A stretch of 64,000 bases of DNA from contig NZ_SOEY01000006.1 in the NCBI RefSeq assembly GCF_004402535.1, forward strand, positions 124,001-188,000. The letters are read 5' to 3'. The position numbers and the translations under genes were made by a program. This stretch comes from Cryobacterium glaciale (GTDB lineage Bacteria > Actinomycetota > Actinomycetes > Actinomycetales > Microbacteriaceae). Position 1 is the first letter of the stretch. Each line of letters starts with the position of its first letter. Below, piece by piece: positions 9,338 through 18,399 of the stretch. A model generated the notes under the pieces. That model saw nothing but the letters and a program-made list of their open reading frames with translations. It searched no databases and had not been told where the DNA came from.

Positions 9338-10027
9338 GTGGCTGAATGGTCGAGCACAGACGGTGGAGTAGAGGACACGGAATTGTGCGCCCATTTTGTC
9401 TCCTCCCTGCCGGTTGACGGTGCTGCGGTGTCTGTTTTTGGTGGCGAGGTCCCGGAAACGGTCGTCTGCGCCACCGACGGCCTCGCTGCTCGCCTCGATG
9501 AACTGCAGTTCGATCTCGGCGAGGGCCCGCGGTGGGAGGCGGCTCGCACCCGACTTCCCGTGTTGGAACCTCGGATTCGTGAGGTGGCGCATCCGCTGTG
9601 GCCCGTCTTCTATACGGCGCTGATGGACACCGCCGTTGAAGCGCTCTACGTCTTTCCGCTCACCCTCGGCGCGCTCGATGTCGGAATCGTCGAGCTGTAC
9701 AGCACAACGCCTGGGGTATTGGATCGCACGGACCGGGCTAAGGCCCTGGTGCTGGCCAACGAGACCGCCTGGAACCTGCTCGACCGCCTGCTCCGCGTGC
9801 AGGAATCAGCAGCCAGCGGCGAGACCACGTCGGCGTCCTCGGCATCGCCCCTGTCGCGACGGGAAATTCACCAGGCGACCGGCATGGTGCTCGTGCAGAT
9901 GAACGTGACGCCAACGGATGCCCTGCTCGTGCTTCGCGCGCATGCCTTCTCCCACGGAACGACGGTGCGCAGCATCGCGGGTGACGTAGTCGCCCGCCGC
10001 CTGCAATTTTCACCCAAAAATGATTGA
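9338..10027 (+). CDS. GAF-ANTAR transcription antitermination regulator (first copy)
   Basis: 229-residue regulator with an N-terminal GAF sensor (about 10-150) and a C-terminal ANTAR RNA-binding domain (about 170-225). The ANTAR part is recognised by RREIHQATGMVLVQMNV followed by DALLVLRAHAFSHGTTVRSIA. ANTAR proteins bind nascent RNA hairpins to prevent termination. There is no receiver domain, so the input should be a small ligand bound by GAF. GTG start follows GGAGG. A second GAF-ANTAR gene begins 27 nt downstream, so the two likely form an operon. They share little sequence beyond the architecture. Confidence 0.85.
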   Translation: MAEWSSTDGGVEDTELCAHFVSSLPVDGAAVSVFGGEVPETVVCATDGLAARLDELQFDLGEGPRWEAARTRLPVLEPRIREVAHPLWPVFYTALMDTAVEALYVFPLTLGALDVGIVELYSTTPGVLDRTDRAKALVLANETAWNLLDRLLRVQESAASGETTSASSASPLSRREIHQATGMVLVQMNVTPTDALLVLRAHAFSHGTTVRSIAGDVVARRLQFSPKND

Positions 10028-10054
10028 AATTCAAGAAAGGTCAGAGAATCACTC

Positions 10055-10768
10055 ATGGTCACCATGACTCGCGCCGCGCTGGTGAGCGCCGCCTTCGTGA
10101 AGTTGACGGACACTCTCGTAGGCGAATATGACGTCCTCGACGTGCTGCATACCCTGGTCGAGGAGTGCGTGGAGTTGCTCGACGCCACTGCGGCCGGCCT
10201 CCTGCTGGCCGATCCCAGCGGGGAACTCCAGGTGGTCGCGTCCACCAGCGAAGAGAGCTACCTCGTCGAGGTCCTGCAGCAGCAGGCCGGTTCCGGTCCC
10301 TGTGTGGACTGCTACCTCACCGGCAAAGTCGTCACCCTCGGCGATATTGACGCTTTTCACGACACCTACCCGGAATTTGCAGCTGCCGCGCTCTCCCAGG
10401 GCTTTCGCTCCGTACACGCGATTCCCATGCGAGTTCGCCATCGGGCGATCGGGGCGCTGAATCTGTTTCGCACCGAAACTGGCGACGTCACCCCTGAGGA
10501 CGCAGCGATCGGGCAGGCCATGGCCGATGTCGCGACCATCAGCATCCTGCAGGAACGCACCGTGCGTGAAGACGCCGTCGTCAACGAGCAGTTGCAGCGG
10601 GCGCTGAACAGTCGCATCTTGATTGAACAAGCGAAGGGGGTCATCGCCCAGGTCAGTACCGTCGACATGGACGAAGCCTTCAAACGGTTGCGGGCCGATG
10701 CCCGGGCGCGTGATCACACCATGCGTGAGAGTGCAGAAGACGTCATCAACCGGCGGATCACACTCTGA
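10055..10768 (+). CDS. GAF-ANTAR transcription antitermination regulator (second copy)
   Basis: 237-residue protein with a GAF domain (about 15-165) and an ANTAR domain (about 175-230). The GAF region includes GSGPCVDCYLTGKVV, typical of actinobacterial GAF-ANTAR proteins. The ANTAR region reads LIEQAKGVIAQVSTVDMDEA and continues with the three-helix segment ending EDVINRRI. The closely packed tandem pair suggests they could heterodimerise or answer two ligands at shared RNA targets; this is inference. AGAAAGG upstream of the ATG supports the start. Confidence 0.87.
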   Translation: MVTMTRAALVSAAFVKLTDTLVGEYDVLDVLHTLVEECVELLDATAAGLLLADPSGELQVVASTSEESYLVEVLQQQAGSGPCVDCYLTGKVVTLGDIDAFHDTYPEFAAAALSQGFRSVHAIPMRVRHRAIGALNLFRTETGDVTPEDAAIGQAMADVATISILQERTVREDAVVNEQLQRALNSRILIEQAKGVIAQVSTVDMDEAFKRLRADARARDHTMRESAEDVINRRITL

Positions 10769-10840
10769 CTGCAAGTCATACGGGAGCCATCGCTCTGGGC
10801 GGCGCGGATGCCTGTCGGTGGTCGCCCCTAGGGTGGAGGT

Positions 10841-11527
10841 ATGAGCACCTGGAGCGATCACCTCGCCGTATTCGACCTTGAAACCACCGGCATCGACGTG
10901 GAAACCTGCCGCATCGTGTCGGCCACCGTCGCCGTTCTCGACGCGAGCGGCACAGCCGTGGAGCGAATCGATTGGCTGGTCGATCCCGGTGTTGATATTC
11001 CGGCCGGCGCGACCAGCGTGCACGGCATCACCACCCAGCAGGCCGTAGAGCACGGCCGAAATGCGTCAGAAGCGGTGGCCGAGATCGTCACGGCTCTCCG
11101 CGGGCATCTGAGCGACGGTCTGCCCATCGTGGCCTACAACGCCCCCTACGACCTCACCCTGCTCGACCGTGAAGCCCTGCGCTACGGCATTGCCCCCCTG
11201 GTGGCGCCCAGTCCGGTCGTTGACCCCCTGGTCATTGACAAAGCAGTCGACAAGTATCGCAAGGGAAAGCGCACCCTCGAAGTCACGAGCGCGTTCTACG
11301 GCGTCGTCCTCGACGACGCTCACGATGCCGGCGCCGACGCGATCGCGGCCGGACGCGTCGCTCAGGCGATTCACCGCGCGCACGAACGCGCGCTTCCCGC
11401 AACGCTCGGTGAGATGCATTCCCTGCAGGTCACCTGGTATCGCCAGCAGGCAGAAAGTTTTCAAGAATACATGCGGCGCGGCCGCGATCCCGAATTTCTG
11501 GCCGACACCGCCTGGCCTCAGCGCTGA
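10841..11527 (+). CDS. DnaQ-like 3'-5' exonuclease (DEDDh)
   Basis: 228-residue exonuclease of the polymerase III epsilon-like superfamily. Exo I is VFDLETTGID (metal-binding Asp/Glu), Exo II is VAYNAPYDLTLL, and Exo III is HDAGADAIAAGRVA with the DEDDh histidine. There is no polymerase or UvrC-like fusion. The C-terminal 50 residues (ending RGRDPEFLADTAWPQ) are typical of the stand-alone actinobacterial version. It could proofread or process DNA or RNA ends; the partner is unknown. ATG is preceded by GGAGGT. It is followed by a hairpin terminator at 11561. Confidence 0.87.
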   Translation: MSTWSDHLAVFDLETTGIDVETCRIVSATVAVLDASGTAVERIDWLVDPGVDIPAGATSVHGITTQQAVEHGRNASEAVAEIVTALRGHLSDGLPIVAYNAPYDLTLLDREALRYGIAPLVAPSPVVDPLVIDKAVDKYRKGKRTLEVTSAFYGVVLDDAHDAGADAIAAGRVAQAIHRAHERALPATLGEMHSLQVTWYRQQAESFQEYMRRGRDPEFLADTAWPQR

Positions 11528-11560
11528 CTCCCTCAGCGCTGACAGTTGCGGCCCCAACAA

Positions 11561-11590
11561 GAAAGCGACCAGCCGGAGCTGGTCGCTTTC
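11561..11590. terminator. Bidirectional hairpin terminator
   Basis: Perfect 13-bp stem, GAAAGCGACCAGC at 11561-11573 pairing with its complement at 11578-11590 around a 4-nt loop. Flanking CAACAA and TGTTGTTG extend the pairing. It sits between the convergent exonuclease and rpmE2 genes and can serve both. Confidence 0.85.
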
Positions 11591-11625
11591 TGTTGTTGTG
11601 AACCGGAGCGTTCCGAAACCTGGTG

Positions 11626-11877
11626 CTATTTGCCAAAGCCCTTGTAGCGCGAGTTGAACTTCTCGACGCGGCCGGCGGAGTCCATGATGCGCTGCTTGCC
11701 CGTGTAGAACGGGTGCGACTCGGAGGAGATTTCCACGTCGATGACCGGGTACGTGGTTCCGTCTTCCCACTCGATGGTCTTCTTGCTGGAGACCGTCGAA
11801 CGAGTCAGGAAGGTCGCGCCGGAGGCGAGGTCGCGGAAGACGACGGCAGCATACTCGGGGTGGATGTCAGACTTCAT
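11626..11877 (-). CDS. rpmE2: 50S ribosomal protein L31 type B
   Basis: 83-residue ribosomal protein starting MKSDIHPEY, with [20 protein letters not shown] and the [20 protein letters not shown] block characteristic of type-B L31. It has no cysteines, so it is the zinc-independent paralogue that often replaces zinc-binding L31 when zinc is scarce. AAAGGAAA precedes ATG 11877; an upstream in-frame GTG at 11895 is less likely. The 178 nt upstream hold no obvious gene. A Zur operator might be expected there, but I could not recognise one with confidence. Confidence 0.95.
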   Translation of the reverse strand: MKSDIHPEYAAVVFRDLASGATFLTRSTVSSKKTIEWEDGTTYPVIDVEISSESHPFYTGKQRIMDSAGRVEKFNSRYKGFGK

Positions 11878-12055
11878 GAAAATTTCCTTTTGCACTTCTG
11901 GTGAACAGACTTGTAACTGGTCACAGTGCTGTTCGATTATTAGGCCCTGCCCGCCGTGTCACAGAAAGGCGACGGCAAGCTGGGTGGCCAGATGGCCAGC
12001 CACTTACTTTAGCAGACATTGCTTTAGCAGAAAGCCGCGCTCGCCGAGCGCTCGG

Positions 12056-12838
12056 TTAGACCGCGCGAGCCGAGTAACGACCGTCGGTCTCGATGAGTTC
12101 GATGTTCAGGCCGAACGTCTCACTGAGGGCCTCGGCGGTGAGCGCCTCACCGATGGGCCCGGAGGAGACGACCTGGCCGCCCGACAGCAGCAGCACGTGG
12201 GTGAACCCGAGTGGGATCTCTTCGACATGGTGGGTGACCATGATGATGGCCGGCGAATTGGGCTCTTGCGCGAAACCGCTGAGCAGTTGCAGAAGCGATT
12301 CACGGGCACCGAGGTCGAGACTCGCAGCAGGCTCGTCAAGCAGCAGAATCTCCGGGTCGGTCATGACCGAACGGGCGATCTGCACCCGCTTCTGCTCTCC
12401 ATCACTGAGGGTGCCGAACTTGCGGTCGGCGAGGTGATCGAGGTTCCATTCCTGCAGCACCCGCTGGGCGCGGCGTTCGTCAATGGTCTCGTATTCTTCG
12501 TTCCACCGGCCGGTGACAGAATAGGCCGCCGTCATGACAACATCGAGGACTTTCTCGTTGCCGGGCACCTTACGGGCCATGGCGGTCGACGCGAACCCGA
12601 TCCGGGGCCGCAGTTCGAAGACATCCGTTCCGCCGAGCGTCTCATCGAGCACTTCGGCTTGACCGCTCGACGGGTGCATGAAGGCGGCGGCGATCTGCAG
12701 CAGGGTGGTCTTGCCCGCACCGTTCGGGCCGAGAATGACCCACCGTTGCTCGTCGTCGACGCTCCAATTCACTGAGTCGAGGATGGTGGTGCCACCCCGG
12801 ACGACGGAGACGTCGGTGAAATGCAGAACGTTGGCCAT
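12056..12838 (-). CDS. ABC transporter ATP-binding protein, stand-alone
   Basis: 260-residue single nucleotide-binding domain: Walker A GPNGAGKTTL (about 38-47), a degenerate signature LSDGEQKRVQIARS, Walker B EILLLDEPAASLD and the H-loop MVTHHVEEIP. The HVEEIP ending of the H-loop resembles ModF/YnjD-like ATPases. No permease or binding protein adjoins it, so its transporter partner is encoded elsewhere or it acts in trans. It lies 72 nt from the end of glgM with the same orientation. Confidence 0.85.
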   Translation of the reverse strand: MANVLHFTDVSVVRGGTTILDSVNWSVDDEQRWVILGPNGAGKTTLLQIAAAFMHPSSGQAEVLDETLGGTDVFELRPRIGFASTAMARKVPGNEKVLDVVMTAAYSVTGRWNEEYETIDERRAQRVLQEWNLDHLADRKFGTLSDGEQKRVQIARSVMTDPEILLLDEPAASLDLGARESLLQLLSGFAQEPNSPAIIMVTHHVEEIPLGFTHVLLLSGGQVVSSGPIGEALTAEALSETFGLNIELIETDGRYSARAV

Positions 12839-12910
12839 ACAGCCATGTTATCGGGCGGGGCCGGTGCTGAAATACGCCGGGCCGTCGCTCGACGACCCGG
12901 CGCTTGCACG

Positions 12911-14092
12911 TCAGAGGAGGGACGTGTAGATCTCTCGAGTGCGCGTAGCGATCTGACTCCAACCGAACTCGTGCTCCGCCCGCAGGCGGCCAGCGCGCCC
13001 CATGTCGGCGGCGCGGGCTGGATCGCTCACCACTTCGGTGAGGATGCGGGCGAGGTCGGAGACGAACTGGTCTGGATGCAGCGGGGTGCCCGTTCCGTCG
13101 GTCAGTTGCTCGATCGGCACCAGCCGCCCGGTCTGGCCGTCGGCCACGACCTCCGGAATTCCTCCGGTGGCCGTGCCCACAACCGCCAGGCCACAGGCCA
13201 TGGCCTCGAGGTTGACGATTCCGAGTGGTTCGTAGATGGACGGGCAGACGAAGACCGTGCCGTGGGTCAGGACGGCGGCGAGCTCGGGCTGGGCGAGAAG
13301 CCGGTTGATCCACACGACTCCCGATCGTTCTCGTTGCAGGGCCTCGACGCCGGCGGTGACTTCAGCCAGGATGCCGGGAGTGTCGGGCGCGCCGGCGCAC
13401 AGCACGAGCTGCACCTCCGGTGGCAGCAATGCTGCGGCGCGCAACAGATACGGCAGGCCTTTTTGCCGTGTGATGCGGCCGACGAAGACGACAGACGGCC
13501 GGTCGGGATCGATCCCCAGCCCGCGTACGAAATCGACGTCGAGCCTGGGCTTCCAGCGCTCGAGGTCGATGCCGTTGTACACCGTGTGCACCCGGCTCTC
13601 GTCGAGTGCTGGATAGCTGCGCAGGATGTCGCGGCGCATGCCGTCGCTGACGGCGATGACGGCATCCGCTGCCTCGAAGGCCGTCTTCTCGATCCAGCTC
13701 GACACCCGATAGCCGCCGCCGAGTTGCTCGGCCTTCCACGGACGCAGGGGTTCGAGGCTGTGCGCGGTCACCACGTGCGGAATGCCGTGGAGCATCTTGG
13801 CGAGGTGCCCGGCGGCGTTGGCGTACCACGTGTGCGAGTGCACCAGATCGGCCCCAGCAGCGTCCTGGGCCATCTGAAGGTCGACGCCCAACGTGCCCAA
13901 GGTGGCGTTGGCATCGACCAGCTGGGCCGGCACCGCATAGGCGAATGTGTCGGCATCGGGGCGGGGCGCACCGAAACAGCGCACCGAGACGTCGATATCT
14001 TCGCGGAGCGCTCGCACGAGCTCCGTGACGTGTACGCCCGCTCCCCCGTAAATCTCCGGGGGGTATTCCTTGGTCATCAGATCCACTCGCAT
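12911..14092 (-). CDS. glgM: Actinobacterial glycogen synthase / maltose-1-phosphate synthase (GT4)
   Basis: 393-residue GT4 enzyme of the corynebacterial-type GlgA group, now known in mycobacteria as GlgM, which makes alpha-maltose-1-phosphate from ADP-glucose and glucose-1-phosphate. It starts [20 protein letters not shown], carries [14 protein letters not shown], the donor-lobe [14 protein letters not shown] and the EX7E region [17 protein letters not shown]. It is divergent from glgC, which makes its ADP-glucose donor, with an 80-nt gap. ATG 14092 is preferred over an upstream start that would add 11 residues. GlgA-type glycogen elongation activity is the alternative. Confidence 0.88.
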   Translation of the reverse strand: MRVDLMTKEYPPEIYGGAGVHVTELVRALREDIDVSVRCFGAPRPDADTFAYAVPAQLVDANATLGTLGVDLQMAQDAAGADLVHSHTWYANAAGHLAKMLHGIPHVVTAHSLEPLRPWKAEQLGGGYRVSSWIEKTAFEAADAVIAVSDGMRRDILRSYPALDESRVHTVYNGIDLERWKPRLDVDFVRGLGIDPDRPSVVFVGRITRQKGLPYLLRAAALLPPEVQLVLCAGAPDTPGILAEVTAGVEALQRERSGVVWINRLLAQPELAAVLTHGTVFVCPSIYEPLGIVNLEAMACGLAVVGTATGGIPEVVADGQTGRLVPIEQLTDGTGTPLHPDQFVSDLARILTEVVSDPARAADMGRAGRLRAEHEFGWSQIATRTREIYTSLL

Positions 14093-14172
14093 GCAGCAAA
14101 GGTAGCGCAGCCCGACCCGACGCACATCTCGTGGTGCTAGTCGTGTCGCTCGGTTGGCCCTACTCTGGACAC

Positions 14173-15417
14173 ATGAAGGCCAAGAAGATCTTTGGAATCG
14201 TTCTCGCCGGTGGTGAGGGAAAACGGCTAATGCCGCTGACCGAGGACCGGGCGAAGCCCGCTGTCCCCTTCGGCGGGCATTATCGCCTGGTGGATTTCGC
14301 CCTTTCCAACCTCATCAATTCCGGTGTCACCCAGATCGTGGTGCTGACCCAGTACAAGTCACACAGCCTCGACCGCCACGTCTCCCAGACCTGGCATGTG
14401 TCCGGCGGACTGTTCAACTCGTACATTGCCTCGGTGCCGGCCCAGCAACGGCTCGGCAAGCGCTGGTTCAGCGGCTCGGCCGATGCGATTCTGCAGAGCC
14501 TCAACCTCATTCACGATGAGAAACCCGACATCGTCGTCGTCGTCGGCGCCGACCACGTCTATCGGATGGACTTCAGCCAGATGATCGACGCGCATATCGC
14601 GTCGGGAATGTCGGCGACGGTCGCGGCCATTCGCCAGCCGATCGGCCTGGCCGACCAGTTCGGCGTCATCGAAGTGGATGCCGCGACCCCCGATCGGATC
14701 TCCGATTTTCGGGAGAAGCCCAAGGATGCCGTCGGGCTCGCCGACGCCCCGCACGAGGTGTTCGCTTCGATGGGCAACTATGTTTTTAACACCGATGCCC
14801 TGATCGAGACGGTGCTCCGCGATGGTGAGCGTACCGACTCCAGTCACGACATGGGCGGCGACATCATCCCCGATTTTGTCTCCCGCGGCGACGCGGGCGT
14901 GTACGACCTGCAGCGCAACGAAGTGCCAGGGTCCACCGATCGGGATAAGTACTACTGGCGCGATGTGGGAACCATCGATTCGTTCTTCGAAGCGCACCAG
15001 GATCTCATTTCTGCGCTCCCCGTGTTCAACCTGTACAACCAGAAGTGGCCGATCTTCAGCATGCAGCTGAACTCGCCGCCGGCGAAGTTCGTGCGCGACG
15101 GTCATGGCGCACTCGGAACCATGATCGACTCGATCGTCTCGCTGGGCTGCGTCATCTCCGGCGCTCACATCGAGCGGAGCGTACTCGGTCCGTGGACCTC
15201 GATCGGCTCCGCCTGTGAGGTCGTCGACTCGATCGTGTTCGACCGGGTGCAGATTCGGCCGGGCGCCATAGTTCGACGCGCCATTCTCGACAAGGAAGTA
15301 ATCGTCGAGGCCGGGGCCACGGTCGGTGTCGATCGGGATCGCGACCTCGCGCGCGGTTTCAGTGTGACCGAATCCGGCATTACCGTCGTCGGCAAGGGCG
15401 TGCTCGTTACTCCGTGA
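14173..15417 (+). CDS. glgC: Glucose-1-phosphate adenylyltransferase
   Basis: 414-residue ADP-glucose pyrophosphorylase, the committed step to glycogen and, in actinobacteria, to GlgM-derived maltose-1-phosphate. Seen: the nucleotide-binding [20 protein letters not shown] (8-27 region), [18 protein letters not shown], the substrate-binding FREKP loop, and a C-terminal left-handed beta-helix rich in GA/IV hexapeptides (from about 300). It is divergent from glgM and overlaps serB by 4 nt (GTGA). The upstream open extension lacks family similarity, so ATG 14173 is chosen. Confidence 0.95.
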   Translation: MKAKKIFGIVLAGGEGKRLMPLTEDRAKPAVPFGGHYRLVDFALSNLINSGVTQIVVLTQYKSHSLDRHVSQTWHVSGGLFNSYIASVPAQQRLGKRWFSGSADAILQSLNLIHDEKPDIVVVVGADHVYRMDFSQMIDAHIASGMSATVAAIRQPIGLADQFGVIEVDAATPDRISDFREKPKDAVGLADAPHEVFASMGNYVFNTDALIETVLRDGERTDSSHDMGGDIIPDFVSRGDAGVYDLQRNEVPGSTDRDKYYWRDVGTIDSFFEAHQDLISALPVFNLYNQKWPIFSMQLNSPPAKFVRDGHGALGTMIDSIVSLGCVISGAHIERSVLGPWTSIGSACEVVDSIVFDRVQIRPGAIVRRAILDKEVIVEAGATVGVDRDRDLARGFSVTESGITVVGKGVLVTP

Positions 15418-16067
15418 TCCTTAGCTCCGCACCACGTTTCCTGGTCGTGCTCGACGCCGACTCCACACTGATCCAGGACGAAGTGATCGAGCTGCTGGCG
15501 GATGCTGCCGGCTCACGCGATCTCGTCGCCGATGTCACTGAACTCGCCATGCGCGGCGAACTCGACTTTGCGCAAAGCCTGCGCCAGCGGGTGTTGACCC
15601 TGGCGGGACTGCCGGACACTGTCTTTGCCGAGGTGGGGCAACGCATCCGCCTGACTGCGGGGGTTCCCGAACTGATTGCCGGCATTCATGCCGGCGGGGG
15701 CGTCGTCGGAGTGGTGTCAGGCGGCTTTCACGAGTTGCTCGACCCCCTCGCGGCCGAACTGGGCCTGGACCATTGGCGGGCCAACCGGCTCGAGGTCGAA
15801 GCCGGCCGCCTAACCGGACGAGTTCTCGGACCGATCATCGACGCCGAGGCCAAAGCGGTCGCCCTGCGCGAATGGGCCGCAGGCGGCCGGATCGCCCTGT
15901 CGCAGACGATCGCGGTCGGTGATGGCGCAAACGACCTGTGCATGATGGACGCGGCCGGTCTCGCCGTCGCGTTCAACGCCAAACCGCGGGTGAAGCGTGA
16001 AGCCGACCTGGTGATCGACCACTGCAATCTCAGTCAGGTACTGCCGCTGCTCGGCCTGCGCGGCTGA
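15414..16067 (+). CDS. serB: Phosphoserine phosphatase
   Basis: 217-residue HAD-superfamily phosphatase for the last step of serine synthesis. Motif I is [19 protein letters not shown], with the catalytic Asp14 and Asp16 in DxDST; motif II is VVSGGFHE; motif IV is [12 protein letters not shown]. The [15 protein letters not shown] cap helix is typical of SerB. It lacks the N-terminal ACT domains of longer homologues. The GTG start overlaps the glgC stop by 4 nt, implying translational coupling. The pairing of serine and ADP-glucose genes appears to be conserved context rather than a shared pathway. Confidence 0.92.
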   Translation: MILSSAPRFLVVLDADSTLIQDEVIELLADAAGSRDLVADVTELAMRGELDFAQSLRQRVLTLAGLPDTVFAEVGQRIRLTAGVPELIAGIHAGGGVVGVVSGGFHELLDPLAAELGLDHWRANRLEVEAGRLTGRVLGPIIDAEAKAVALREWAAGGRIALSQTIAVGDGANDLCMMDAAGLAVAFNAKPRVKREADLVIDHCNLSQVLPLLGLRG

Positions 16068-16111
16068 GCCGGCAGCTCCGCCGCACGGCAGGCGGTTCAC
16101 GCTCAGGCGGT

Positions 16112-16822
16112 TTAGTGGCCCATACCGAGGCCGCCGTCGACCGGAATGACTGCACCCGAGATATACGCAGCGTCATCGCCGGCGAGCCAGGTCACGACAC
16201 GAGCGACTTCGGATGGAGTGGCGAACCGGCCGGCCGGGATGCTGCGCTGGTACTCCGCCTGCTGCGCTTCGGGCAGGGCTGCCGTCATGTCGGTTTCAAT
16301 GAATCCGGGAGCAACGACGTTGGCGGTGATGCCGCGGGCGCCCAGCTCGCGGGTGACCGAGCGGGCCAGCCCGATCAGGCCGCTCTTGGACGCCGAATAG
16401 TTCACCTGCCCGGCGGAGCCGTACAGGCCCACAACGCTGGAAATGAGCACGATCCGCCCGAAACGTGCCTTGAGCATGCCCTTGCTGGCACGCTTGACGA
16501 CGCGGAACGCCCCGCTCAGGTTCGTGTCGACCACCGACGTGAAGTCATCCTCTGACATGCGCATGAGCAGGGTGTCGCGGGTGATGCCGGCGTTGGCCAC
16601 GACGACCTCGACCGGGCCGTAGATCGCCTCGATCTCGGTGAAGGCGGCATCGATGGATGCGGCGTCGGTCACGTCGGCGCGCACGGTGACGCAGCCAGCC
16701 GGCCCGTGCCCGGACCGAGACGTCACGGCGACGCGGTGTCCCTGGGCGAGGAACTCCTCCGCGATGGCAAAGCCGATGCCGCGGTTACCGCCGGTGACGA
16801 GCACTGTTCGAGCCGTTGTCAT
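16112..16822 (-). CDS. fabG: 3-oxoacyl-ACP reductase (SDR family)
   Basis: 236-residue short-chain dehydrogenase with the NADP-binding TGGNRGIG (about 10-17), NAG in VVANAGITRD, and the catalytic Ser...Tyr-x3-Lys set in LISSVVGLYGSAGQ and NYSASKSG. Residues such as NVVAPGFIETDMT and the terminal VPVDGG-like VIPVDGGLGMGH match FabG/MabA, the NADPH-dependent beta-ketoacyl reductase of type II fatty acid synthesis. SDR sequences are easily confused, so a different carbonyl substrate is possible. It is monocistronic and convergent with serB. Confidence 0.8.
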   Translation of the reverse strand: MTTARTVLVTGGNRGIGFAIAEEFLAQGHRVAVTSRSGHGPAGCVTVRADVTDAASIDAAFTEIEAIYGPVEVVVANAGITRDTLLMRMSEDDFTSVVDTNLSGAFRVVKRASKGMLKARFGRIVLISSVVGLYGSAGQVNYSASKSGLIGLARSVTRELGARGITANVVAPGFIETDMTAALPEAQQAEYQRSIPAGRFATPSEVARVVTWLAGDDAAYISGAVIPVDGGLGMGH

Positions 16823-16988
16823 GAAGTTCCTGTTCTGTTGCTTGCTGTGGATTGACGTCGCGGGTCGGGATCGCTGAAATACCCGGCAGATTCAAGTTTA
16901 AGGCGTGCACCAACCACGCCGCGCGGACGTAGGCTTGAACAGGTGGATTTTCTACCTTGGACGAAACCAACTTGAACCCGATGGACCT

Positions 16989-17282
16989 ATGAAGCAGCAG
17001 TCGATCACCTCGCTCCCCGCCTCTCCGGAGGTCGAACGACGCAGTCGGATGATCAAATATTCGATTGCGATGGGTGTGCGTGTCGTCTGCATTGTGCTCA
17101 TGCTGTTCGTGAACGGCTGGTGGCTGGTGCTGTGCGCGATCGGTGCGATCGTACTGCCGTACTTCGCCGTCGTCGTCGCGAACGTGAAGATTGCGCCGCG
17201 TGGAGCCGAAGTCCTGCGGCCGGGCAGTGTCGAGATCTATACCTCTTCCGAGAACCGCGCGCCCGACGATGGGGTCAAGTGA
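16989..17282 (+). CDS. DUF3099-like small membrane protein
   Basis: 97-residue protein. After a polar N-terminus (SITSLPASPEVERRSRMIKY) come two hydrophobic helices (about 30-50 and 54-73) and a polar C-terminus (APRGAEVLRPGSVEIYTSSE). This matches the conserved actinobacterial DUF3099 layout; function unknown. Its stop overlaps the next start by 4 nt, and that gene in turn overlaps SURF1, so the three form one operon and may all relate to the cytochrome oxidase membrane machinery. ATG 16989 is the only methionine at the domain start. Confidence 0.75.
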   Translation: MKQQSITSLPASPEVERRSRMIKYSIAMGVRVVCIVLMLFVNGWWLVLCAIGAIVLPYFAVVVANVKIAPRGAEVLRPGSVEIYTSSENRAPDDGVK

Positions 17283-17542
17283 GTGCTCGCGCGGCCGCTG
17301 TGATGATCGGACTGGGCGCTCCCCTGCAATCGTCGACGTGCTCGCGGGCGGACTGCAAGAACGCGGGCCGTTGGCGGCTGGACTGGCGCAACCCGCGCAT
17401 CCACTCGGCCGACCGCGTCAAAACCTGGCTCGCCTGCGACGAGCACGTCGACTACCTGCGTGAGTTTCTGACCGCCCGTGACTTTCCCCTGACCGTGAGC
17501 GAGCTGGAGGCCACGTCGAAGCCGAGCGGAGATGAGCAATGA
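17279..17542 (+). CDS. Conserved hypothetical protein with Cys/His cluster
   Basis: 87-residue protein I do not recognise as a named family. Cysteines at about 21, 26 and 53, with a nearby CDEH, could form a Cx4C...CxxH metal site. W-rich patches (GRWRLDWRNPRIH, VKTWLACDEH) resemble small zinc-ribbon proteins. There is no signal peptide or membrane segment. GTG start overlaps the DUF3099 stop by 4 nt and its own stop overlaps the SURF1 ATG by 4 nt. The strict coupling to SURF1 suggests a role near cytochrome oxidase biogenesis, but that is inference. Confidence 0.75.
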   Translation: MSARAAAVMIGLGAPLQSSTCSRADCKNAGRWRLDWRNPRIHSADRVKTWLACDEHVDYLREFLTARDFPLTVSELEATSKPSGDEQ

Positions 17543-18387
17543 CGGGCTGGAGGTTCGCCTTCAGCCGCCGCTGGGCGGGGTACCTGGCGCTGACGATTCT
17601 TTTCGCCGCGGTGTGTTCCGGACTCGGCGTCTGGCAGCTGGCTCGGCGCGACGAGGCCCTCACCGAGCTGTTCAAGATCGATTCCAACTTCGATTCCAAG
17701 CCGATTTCCGTAACCGAAGCGCTCCCCGAGCTGACTGACTTCCATGAATCCCAAAAGTGGATGCCGGTGGAACTGACCGGAACCTACCTCACGGACGACG
17801 AGATGCTTGCGCGCAACCGACCGCTGAACGTCAATCCCGGCTTCGAGGTACTGACCCCGCTGCTGCTCACCGACGGCACTATTTTTATCGTCAACCGCGG
17901 CTGGCTTCCCACCGGTCAGGAACAGGATGCTCCGGACACGGTGCCGGCGCCGCCGAGCGGAACGGTCACCGTCGTTGCCAGGCTCAAGGCGACCGAACCG
18001 GACCTGCCGGGCCGCACCGCCAGCGGTGACCAGGTTGCGACGATCAACCTCACGTCCATTGCCGAACGCCTCGACCAACCCACTTATACTGGTGCCTACG
18101 GTTTGATGGACACCGAGAGCCCCGCCGCCACCGACAAACGCCCGACCGCCGTTGCGAAACCCATCCGCGATGAAGGTCCACACCTGTCGTACGCGTTCCA
18201 GTGGTTCGTGTTCGGCCTGCTCGCGTTCATCGGCCTCGGCTGGGCAGTGCGCGAAGAATACCGAGCAGTGAATGCCGATGACCCCGAGGAACGCGAACGC
18301 GCGGATGAGCGCGCCCGCAAGCGTGCGGCGAAACCGCGTAATGATGCCGAGGTCGAAGACGCACTGCTCGACCGGCAGCTGCACTAG
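17539..18387 (+). CDS. SURF1-family cytochrome oxidase assembly protein
   Basis: 282-residue SURF1/Shy1 protein, which helps insert heme A into cytochrome c oxidase subunit I. A first membrane helix (about 14-32) is followed by GVWQLARRDEAL, the extracytoplasmic domain with LTGTYL and NRGWLPTGQEQD, then the second helix (about 215-235, YAFQWFVFGLLAFIGLGW) and a charged cytoplasmic tail. The FQWFxFG signature matches the family. It is last in the three-gene coupled operon. ctaA and ctaB for heme A synthesis lie about 11-13 kb downstream. Confidence 0.9.
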   Translation: MTGWRFAFSRRWAGYLALTILFAAVCSGLGVWQLARRDEALTELFKIDSNFDSKPISVTEALPELTDFHESQKWMPVELTGTYLTDDEMLARNRPLNVNPGFEVLTPLLLTDGTIFIVNRGWLPTGQEQDAPDTVPAPPSGTVTVVARLKATEPDLPGRTASGDQVATINLTSIAERLDQPTYTGAYGLMDTESPAATDKRPTAVAKPIRDEGPHLSYAFQWFVFGLLAFIGLGWAVREEYRAVNADDPEERERADERARKRAAKPRNDAEVEDALLDRQLH

Positions 18388-18399
18388 CCGCGGTACGCG

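Noticed and set aside
12821-14140. 439-codon plus-strand frame over glgM
   Set aside because: Shadow of a clear GT4 gene with intact donor-binding motifs on the other strand.
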